From positions 337,227-361,759 of the forward strand of contig NW_003141313.1 in assembly GCF_000003605.2 (NCBI RefSeq): DNA of 24,533 nt, in the 5' to 3' direction. Position numbers and translations under genes: made by a program. Position 1 is the first letter of the stretch; each line of letters begins with the position of its first letter. The notes under the pieces are model-generated. The model saw only the letters and a list, made by a program, of their open reading frames with translations, did no database searches and was not told the DNA's origin. This DNA comes from Saccoglossus kowalevskii (taxonomy: Eukaryota; Hemichordata; Enteropneusta; Harrimaniidae). Of the stretch, positions 1-8,800 are shown piece by piece.

Positions 1-434
1 CAGAAATGGGAATTTAAGTCCAGGCACAGAGTTAAAAGGTCATAAAACATTTGCTTAAATGTTGTGTATGTAAATATAGGACAACATCTGATGAACATTC
101 ATATCACATGAATACAAAAAAATAACTCTTAGTCACTATAAGGAGATATCCAGATATCTGTTTACAGTCAAAAGCTATTTATAAATTTATCTCTCAGAAT
201 TGTGTTTATGAAGTGATATTTTAAAAAATGCAATGGGCTACTACCAATTAATTCACTCCAAGAAAAAATAGCAAAAACATCTAGAGAAATAAATAGGTTA
301 AGTATTAAACACAAAAATGACATAGACATGGTCAAAAGGTTTTATAGTTTTACATACTGTTGGCTTGACACAAACAATAACTATTCTTATATGTTAGCTG
401 TTATCGAGAATCAAAAGAGTAAGAAATAAACTAA
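1..434. other. Flank with no recognised gene
   Basis: AT-rich sequence upstream of the retrotransposon fragment. I see no open frame of note, no tandem repeat and no RNA gene. It may be ordinary flank or a decayed upstream part of the same retrotransposon. The recognisable reverse transcriptase similarity starts only near 485-530. Confidence 0.5.
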
Positions 435-1535
435 ATGGCCACCAGTCAGCCATTTTTAATACATTTGTTGATCTATAACATGATTTGGAAAAGAAATCAA
501 TATAAAGATTTCAATTATCTTGGCTTAACTATGAGCCCAAATGGTAAATTTAAAGATGCCATGAAAAACCTAAAAAGAAAAGGAATAAAAGCCTTATTCT
601 CATTAAAGACCAAAATTGGATCTGGTAATCTGGACATGTCCATACTACTGTCACTATTTGATAAACTTATCAGACCAGTTATTGTGTATGGGAGTGACAT
701 TTGGGGAGAAGAAAGCTCTACAAAATCAATTGTAGAGGATGTTCAGCTTACATACTATCGGTACATTCTTGGTATCTCAAAAAATACACCAATCATGGCA
801 ATATATAGTGAATTGGGAAAATTACCTCTTGACTCTTTTATTAAGAAACAAATGATAAAATATGCCAATCGTATTGCAAATTCCACAAATACTCTACTTC
901 AAGAAGCATACTATGTCAATAAAATTATTAAAAGTAAATGGTTTAAAAAACTTGATCTGATATTAAATAATATTAACCATTCTTATCTTTTAAATGAAAC
1001 AAATATTATCTCATTATCAAAATTAAAAACAATTGATGAGAAATTAAAAGAAGAGTTTACAACTGAGTGGAAAAATGAAATAAATAATGACAATAGGAAA
1101 AAATCAAATTCTAAAAATAAACTAAGAACCTACAAACTTTTTAAAACCAAAATAGAACAAGAAAACTACTTAACAATTATGAAAAACAGTGAACTTCGCA
1201 AATCCTTAACAAAATTTAGACTTGGCAACCACTGTCTGAAAATTGAAACAGGCCGGCATACAGGATTGGATTTTAAAGACAGAGTCTGCAATATGTGCGA
1301 CAATGACCATGTTGAAGATGAACAACATTTTGTCACAAATTGTCCTCATTACAATGAAATAAGATCAAAACTTTACATTGTAGCTAATAAACGTATACCA
1401 AATTTTGACAAATTTAGTAATGAAAATAAATTCATATCATTACTAAGTGACGAGAAAATGTCAATTCCTTTAGCGCAATATTTAAAAAACTGTTTTAATA
1501 CAAGACAGCAGCACCTACATAAACTAAGCCAGTAA
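435..1535 (+). CDS. Non-LTR retrotransposon RT C-terminal fragment
   Basis: An open frame of 366 codons. The first roughly 17-20 residues do not look like RT and probably come from flank, so the ATG at 435 is only the first Met in frame. From about residue 26 the protein has the thumb-region signature of LINE reverse transcriptases: FNYLGLTMSPNGKF, then KRKGIKALFSLKTKI, then RPVIVYGSDIWG. Near residues 258-310 lies the C-terminal domain typical of CR1/L2/Jockey-type elements: KFRLGNH, IETGRHTGL, and a zinc-knuckle-like CX2CX9HX4C (CNMC to NC) followed by PHY. The catalytic FADD-type motif is upstream of the truncation and missing, so the product cannot be an active polymerase. The long uninterrupted frame suggests a fairly recent insertion. 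Clade assignment within the Jockey superfamily is uncertain. Confidence 0.85.
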   Translation: MATSQPFLIHLLIYNMIWKRNQYKDFNYLGLTMSPNGKFKDAMKNLKRKGIKALFSLKTKIGSGNLDMSILLSLFDKLIRPVIVYGSDIWGEESSTKSIVEDVQLTYYRYILGISKNTPIMAIYSELGKLPLDSFIKKQMIKYANRIANSTNTLLQEAYYVNKIIKSKWFKKLDLILNNINHSYLLNETNIISLSKLKTIDEKLKEEFTTEWKNEINNDNRKKSNSKNKLRTYKLFKTKIEQENYLTIMKNSELRKSLTKFRLGNHCLKIETGRHTGLDFKDRVCNMCDNDHVEDEQHFVTNCPHYNEIRSKLYIVANKRIPNFDKFSNENKFISLLSDEKMSIPLAQYLKNCFNTRQQHLHKLSQ

Positions 1536-1687
1536 TACATTCCTTGTATTCAACTTATTATCTTTTTTTTTTTTTTAATGCCTTTTTGTTCCCTTACTCT
1601 TTATGTGGTTATTTTTCTTTTACTAATATCTGATTTGTAACCCTTTTCATCCCCTCCGAGGGATGTTGTGTGTTAATAAATAAATAA
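480..1687 (+). mobile_element. 5'-truncated non-LTR retrotransposon (LINE), 3' end
   Basis: This is the 3' end of a LINE: the C-terminal part of its reverse transcriptase ORF, a short 3' UTR, and an A-rich tail of TAAA/TAAATAA repeats at about 1672-1687. The 3' UTR has a T-rich stretch near 1565-1580 and a short hairpin at 1648-1665 (CATCCC and GGGATG arms). The hairpin plus simple-repeat tail is the usual 3' recognition end of CR1/L2/Jockey-like elements. The endonuclease and catalytic RT core are absent, as expected for 5' truncation at insertion. No target-site duplication was identified, so the 5' boundary is approximate. It lies downstream of and opposite to the TnT gene. Confidence 0.85.
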
Positions 1688-2160
1688 GATACTAGGCATA
1701 ATGTAAAGGTCTCAGAACTTGAGCACTGATACTAGGCATATTGTGGAGGTCTCAGACCTTGAGCACTGATACTAGGCATAATGTAAAGGTCTCAGAACTT
1801 GAGCACTGATACTAGGCATATTGTGGAGGTCTCAGACCTTGAGCACTGATACTAGGCATAATGTAAAGGTCTCAAAACTTGAGCACTGATACTAGGCATA
1901 TTGTAGAGGTATCAGAACTTGGGCACTGATACTAGGCACATTATAGAGGTCTCAAAACTTGAGCACTGATACTAGTCATATTGTAGAGGTCTCAGAACTT
2001 GGGCACTGATACTAGGCATATTATAGAGGTCTCAAAACTTGAGCACTGATACTAGTCATATTGCAGAGGTCTCAGAACTTGGGCACTGATACTAGGCATA
2101 TTATAGAGGTCTCAAAACTTGAGCACTGATACTAGGCATATTGTAGGGGTCTCAGAACTC
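1688..2160. repeat. 40-bp minisatellite, about 11.8 units, with an 80-bp period at one end
   Basis: Units start every 40 bp at 1688, 1728, 1768 and so on to 2128; the last is cut short. Each begins GATACTAGGCATA and ends TTGAGCACT. The first five or six units alternate between two types: A (ATAATGTAAAGGTCTC) and B (ATATTGTGGAGGTCTC). This gives an 80-bp higher-order repeat of near-identical copies. Later units are more mixed but again pair as TAGTCATATTG and TAGGCATATTA types. Each unit contains a small inverted repeat around CTCA-GAAC-TTGAG. The array starts exactly where the LINE tail ends. Confidence 0.95.
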
Positions 2161-2737
2161 AGAATACTTAGCACCTTAGATTTATCACAGATATCTTGGA
2201 CTTTCATTGCTGCAACTCTTCAACTAATGAACAAGTCATGAAAACTACACTGGCACTGAATGTTTTTCATACATATATTACTTTTTATAAACTATCGAAC
2301 TGTCATTAATATCTTTTATGTTGCAGCAACAGCATATCTTCAACTTTAGAAATATTACTTATACTTGCAGTGCTATGACCAGCAACAATAATATAGGGTA
2401 GTGGAATAGATGCTTGGCAGTATGTTCTGTACATGCGATGAATGGCTGTGCATTAAACTATTTTCTCTTGGTGATTTTTTTTTTTCAGTTGCTGATATAC
2501 AAGACATGCAATGGGGATAATAAAGATGCATTCCTGTGACGATAAAGTTTTTTTTCAGCTATTTGGACAAGATAAACGTGTAACAAGTGTGTGTAATTTG
2601 ATAACCTGCGATTGGATGTCCACCTTGAGCTGTCAGAGAGGGGAGGGAGATCACATCAGAATGCTGAAACAAAAATAACGTTAGTAAAAGTACATAAGAA
2701 CCACTGCTACCTTAGGAGAACCAAGGTTCTCACTCCC
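2161..2737 (-). other. Probable TnT 3' UTR and flank
   Basis: Sequence immediately downstream of the TnT stop codon in transcript orientation. Part must be 3' UTR, but I found no minus-strand AATAAA here, so the polyadenylation point is not placed. A variant AATATA (plus TATATT) lies near 2275. The AATAAA at about 2519 is on the plus strand and is not relevant. Two good acceptor-like sites at 2633-2665 open short frames unlike TnT and were not used. Confidence 0.4.
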
Positions 2738-2830
2738 TTACTCTTCTTCCTCTCCTCCTGCTGTCATAATTTTATCCAATGTGCCTTTCACGTTTCCTCC
2801 CCTAATGACTGGTCTCTCCTTATGAACAGG
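2738..2830 (-). CDS. TnT: TnT terminal coding exon 21
   Basis: Found by searching for a phase-0 acceptor after exon 20. A pyrimidine-rich stretch ending GGTAAATTTAG (AG at 2832-2831) opens 30 codons, PVHKERPVIRGGNVKG, then TLDKIMTAGG and EEEE, before TAA at 2738-2740. The acidic end recalls the Glu-rich C-terminal tails of arthropod TnTs. It lies 1690 nt beyond exon 20. The phase, acceptor, composition and stop all fit, but the sequence itself is not diagnostic, so a different or additional 3' exon is possible. Confidence 0.72.
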   Translation of the reverse strand, partial: PVHKERPVIRGGNVKGTLDKIMTAGGEEEE

Positions 2831-5800
2831 CTAAATTTACCAGGAAAGAAATTGTAAAAAGATTTTGTGTCAACAATCAACAAATATTTACCTGTTGTTA
2901 CCAGACATCTGACATATGGGACACTTAGTTTTTCTTCTGAAAAATGTTAATTGAAAAATCATACATAATGTCAATCAGGTTAAGAAATAATTAGTTTGAC
3001 TTTCCACACTAGTGTTTCACTTATTTTAATTTAAGTTTTAACCTGATTGAAAATAAACTGCAACAGGATGTCTTGCGGAACGATGAACTTGAGATCACAA
3101 AACTCACATATTCTGTTGTAAGCACAGTTATGTGTTGAAAGTCATACTAAAGTCAGTGAAAAAACAACATTAAAAGAAAGTGAAAATAATTATTAAAAAA
3201 AGAGCAGTTGTAAAATAATTGTGTAGAAAAAATTTGCATTCAAACTTCTGTAAGCAAGCCATGTTAGTAACCAGAAACCAGTATCTTTGCTTAGTATGTG
3301 TTTTTGAAAATTCAATTAGTACAGACACTCCATGTCGTGTGATTTGCCATATAATATAGCGACCGAGGCAGAGAAATCATTTTGTAAAAAATAGAAATCA
3401 TGTCATTATATCATGACAGATAAATATTAAATTTTGAATGCTGGTTCTTCATTATTATTTTGATTATTTTTATAAATAGGAATTGACCATCAGAAACTCT
3501 AGGGAGGGTAAAATTCTCAGAGACTATTTTGAAAAAAATACTACAAAAAAAAGCTGTATTTATAAGAGACATTCGGTACCTAAGTAAAGCAACAACAAAA
3601 AACAAATTTACCACAACACCATCCTGAAATAAAAATCTAGCTCAAAACTAGGGAAAAAATAATAGTTTTTGTATTCTAGCATCTCCCCTCTCAGAGTGTC
3701 TAATGCCCAACGTCTTACTAGATAACGAAGAAAGAATAAAGCAGCAAGGTATTGTAGATGAAAAATTAATGGATTAGACAAGATATCAGTGTATACGGTA
3801 ATTTATACAACACACTTAGAGCCATTGATATCACAGAACACAGTACATTAAACATTCATACAAGGTAAATTTTATAAAATGTCAATATAAGTGGCATATT
3901 GAAAATATCACATGTCAAATTTCATCTTTTGTGTGATGCAATTTGACATATAAGTCATGTTAAAAGTCATCAGTCATGACATGTCATCATCAGGTAAACA
4001 AAAATGAATTAACTTATATTATTATATTTTTGCACGACACTGCACGCAAGTTGGCATGATATAGAACATTGTTTATCATGACATGACATGACACGACACG
4101 ACATGTGCTGTGACATGGATTATTAGGTACCACAGCATCATATTTAAGTAATTATGTGCCAAAATATGGTCATAGGTCAGGATTATTGATGATATATTTC
4201 ATGTGAAATATGACATGGGTCATTATGAGCTTATATGACATATGTCACATAAACTATAACATATGTCATTATGAGCTTCAATGACATATGTCACCAGACA
4301 CACACAGACTTTTATAATATCACATCAAAGCGACATGGTTAAAGCATAGTGTTGCTGGTGAAGATTCTGACAGCTGTCAAGAAGCATAACACATTAATAA
4401 GAAAGTAATCACATTATATATCGGTGATCAGCTTTTAACATATTAATCAAACAAAAACATTATATATGAATATATAAATTCATTTTTTTGGTTAACATGT
4501 TATAGTGAGCCAAGACATACCTCTGCTTGTAACTCCTCTGTGAATTTGCTTTTCCTATGATAAAAAGACAAAAAAACAAAAACGTTAATTTTGTTAATTA
4601 TTTTTTCACCTAAAATATAAATATTTCCATGTTCATGTTTTGAATTGATTTAATGAATGTTAACTTACTTGTCAGTACTCGCCATTAGTTTAGCGACATC
4701 CTTCTTAGGACTGGTAGGACAAAGAAAAACAAACATAGATCATTAGAAATTATTGTGCTCAATTATTATGCTTCAATCAACACTGTATTTTGAAATACCA
4801 CACGTTATCTTTAGTATTAGCTGAGAATAACCTCTAATTATTTACCAAAATATATGTCACATACTGTAAAAATGGAATTATTTTTTCGCTGATAAAACAC
4901 TTTATTTTCACTGATTTTTGATCAGTTTAATGTAAAATATATAAAAAAAATTCATTGGATTTATTCTCACTGATTTATCCCTTCAGTAAAAATAGAAAAA
5001 TAAATTCAAGTAAAAAAGCGTCATTTCAAAATGTTGTAAAAGTTTTTCTTACTTCTTTTGCATGTCCTTAAAACGCTCTGTTAGTTCATGAATCTATAAA
5101 ATGAGAAAATAAAAATTTATTTGTAAGTAAAAATCATGATGTATCACACATGACAACTGATGACATCACAATTCACATGTATATATCTCCTCATGATCTG
5201 ATATCACATAAACTTACCGGAAATATATTTCATATCACACATTATGTAAATTGATGACATCCAATGTAAATTAATGACATCCAATGTAAATTGATGACAT
5301 CACATGAAAATTGATGACATCACATAAATTGATGACATCACATGTACATTTATGACATTACATGTAAATTGATGACATCACATAAATTGATGACATCACA
5401 TAAATTGATGACATCACATGTACATTTATGACATCACATGTACATTTATGACATCACATGTAAATTGATGACATCACATAAATTGATGACATCACAAGTA
5501 CATTTATGACATCACATGTAAATTTATGACATCACATGTGAACTGACAAAATCACAATTCATTGCACATTTATTTGACATGACATTCCAACACATAAACA
5601 TAACAACACATTAATTCATGACATTCGTGATTAAGTTTGAAAACTTACATCATATTTCTGGCGCTTCTGCTTTTGGGTCATATCATAAATTGCTCCCAAG
5701 CATTCAGACAATTTTCCCTTAAAATCATTTGCATACTCTCGTAGACGTTCAGGACTGGTCATTGCTCCAATCATCAAGTTGGGAATTCTTTCAGCCATGA

Positions 5801-8800
5801 CTTTCTGTTTTTCTTCCTCTTTTTCCACTGCACTCTTGGTAGAAGCTTTGGCCTTTTGGATTGCGCCCTATAAATAAATAAAATATTTAATTTCAGTATG
5901 TTTTTAATTCATCTAATATAAGATTGATTCTAGTCAACACTTTATAATGTCTTTACATTATTGTGAAACTGAAAATAAATAATTAGTATATTCTTACCTT
6001 GATATCAGAACCTCCAAGATGTTGGCCAATACCTTGAAACTGCATTTGACGAGTCTGCTCACGAGCACGTCGTTTATTCTGAGCAGCAGTTTTCCTAGCC
6101 TCCATTTCTTCTTTGCGTCTCAATGCTTCCTCCTGTGAAGTGGGAAAAAACAGGGTGTAACTAGTGTATGCTTTTCCTGTATTATTTTATATAAATTGAC
6201 ATTCAGAAATTAATATGCAAGGTAATTTAAATATTACGGTTGGGAATATATCAACTATTATTGCATAGCCGATTTATTATACATGTATCAATATAACCTT
6301 GCATCTCATTAATTATCTTACCTCTGCTTTCTTTCTCTTTGCTTCCTCTCTCTCAAGAGCCAAACGGTCTCTCTCTTTTCTCTCAATTTTACGTTTCTCC
6401 TATAAAATAAAAACAATGAGATCATATTTTACACTCAAGTATATAATATTCTCATGTACAATCATAACACCTGTTTTTGGATATTGTAAAACAAACTTAG
6501 ATTGGCAAAGTTTGGACTTTAAAAATTAAAATTAAAAAATTAATAAAGTTAATTGTTAATTTAGCCTTTTTAGCGTGGCCGTGAAAACTAGCATGACCGC
6601 GAAAGAAATCCCTTGCGAAAAGAAGTCCCGACTTTGCCAGTCTAAAACAAACTATGTATAGCAATATCTGAAACCTTAAAATTAAAAAGTAATTTTTTGC
6701 AACAAAAACAAAATAATAATTACATTTTGTATAAGGACACATTTTTTTGTGAAAACTAGAAAATAGAAATCGACAACCACATATTATATTCTTTCATACT
6801 TTTAGCATGCAAATATCAATTAACCTTTATCAACGTTGATATAAAAAAAAGAAAAAAAATGCTTACTCGTCTTTCACGAAGTGCTGTCAATTCAGCAGCT
6901 AATGCTTCTCTATCTTTACGTAGTTGTTCAATGGCCTCTGCCAACATTACATCTTGTTCTTGCTTTCTCTTTTCCTGCATTTCCTGTTAACATAGACAAG
7001 AGACGATATAAGTTTAATAATCCTTTCTGTGCCATAATTTGTTGATTTGAATTAAATAAATACAACTTCCAATTCCCAAATGATCTTGATCTTGATTTTC
7101 GAAGAAATATAGAAAAAAATCATGCAAATTTGTTTTGTGAAAAATAACACTCAAAGTGTTATTGACACTCAAAGTGTTATATATAATGTAAACAAAAACA
7201 AGCAGCCTGTCGGCTGAGATAGCCCCGCTGTTAGCAATGCACATTTCAAATAAAGAACAGAAGATATCATTAGAAAATGAACAACATGTATAGTATCAAA
7301 GCAATCGGACTTGCTGTTTTCAACAAGAAGTCAAAAATATAACTTTTTACCAAAAATAAAAAAAATATTCACCAAAATTAGAGAATTAAAGATATCATTA
7401 TGAAATGAACAAATCCAAGAGAGGTCTACCCAAGGTACATATACACCAAGTATCAAAGCATTCAGGTTTGTAGTTTCCAAGAAGGAGTCAAAAAAGTGAA
7501 AAGTTGACACAGACAACAGCCGACGCCGGATGCCGCTCGACAAAGTCGACAGCGGAGCTAAAAAAGGTGCCTGACTACTTCAAAGAAATTCAATGGCTGA
7601 ATGTAGTTACTAGGAATTTAAGGATATACAACATGTAGTAGGTTTGTTTGACACATTTTAATCAAAATGAACTTTTTATACTATATAGAATCTTAGCTTT
7701 TATAATTCTCTATAAAAAAAACTTACAAGTATCTAATGTATGACATGCTATCGTAGTTGCCAGGATAATGAATTATAATGTGATTATATTTTTAGAAATT
7801 TTTAGAAAAAATTAAACGGTGCATTTGGTAAGATTTCATAGATCAAAACAATTTTGAACTGAACATCAGATCCTATGATGATTGCTACACAAAATGAAAC
7901 ATAGGATGTACAATTGCATTGTGGTCTTACCCTCATCTCTCGTTCTGCATCTGTTTCCTGTCTCACCACTGGGGCAATCTCAGGCACAGGTTGGGGTCTG
8001 GTGGGGAAGAAAAAAAAATGTTGACAATTACAACAAATAATATTAAATACCATATCATAATTAGAAAATGACAAGAATTATCAATGATATACTTCCTATT
8101 TTTGAATTCAAAATCATATGCATCAGAGCGTATTCATATCATATTTGGAATGAAATAGGACCTGACAAGTCTGAAATTGTTGATGTTCAAACTTTTTATT
8201 CTTAATTTAAATTAATCAGATTTAAAAAACTAAATTATGCACATACAGAAACTACTTTTAACATTTGCTTCATTGTTATCATGATTTAAAGCCCTTCATA
8301 GGGGAACACTTTTATGAAAGCCACTCTGACATGTTTTCCGCTACAAATTGTCCCTGATATTAACTAAACTAAAAATACATTACTTCTTTTCTTGTTTCTT
8401 CTCTTCTGGTGGTGGAGGCGTTGGTTCAGGTTCAGCCACAGGTTCTGGCTCAGGTGCTGGCACCTAAAAGTAAAAAGAAATTGCAATAAGAACAGATATT
8501 GCTTAAAAAACAGGATTCTTAAAGAATTTATTCAAACATGGGAAAGACAATCAAGGAAGGGAAAAATAGTTAAATACATGCAAATCAAACACTGGAAGTA
8601 GTCAGTTTTGGTGAGCATAGGGAAAAGTACCAAATGGTATCCAGGTTTACACACCAGATGGTATCCAGGTATGGGTACCATATGGTATACATGTATAGGT
8701 ACCAGATGGTAACCAGGTATAGGTACCAAATGGTATCCTGTCATAGGAACCAGATGGTATCCGGGTATAGATTTAGGGTGGATGCTGGGTGTGGGAGGTA

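Larger units (their letters stand above)
2831..4520 (-). other. Last TnT intron
   Basis: 1690 nt between exons 20 and 21. It contains a 13-bp perfect inverted repeat (2971-2983 and 3038-3050), an ACATG-rich simple repeat at about 4078-4107, and a duplicated block carrying the palindrome TGACATATGTCA (4236-4247 and 4282-4293). No further coding exon was recognised. Confidence 0.6.

Noticed and set aside
2585..2665. Strong minus-strand acceptors (TTTTTGTTTCAG and CTCTCTGACAG) as the last TnT exon
   Set aside because: The frames they open do not resemble TnT, and they lie beyond the better-fitting phase-0 exon that already ends in a stop at 2738.
3955..4000. CTGATGA on the minus strand as a hammerhead ribozyme core
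   Set aside because: The required GAAA segment and stem arrangement are absent.
4860..5010. ACTGTAAAAATG with repeated TTTTCACTGATTTTT as a degenerate MITE
   Set aside because: The repeats are suggestive, but I could not define paired ends or a target-site duplication.
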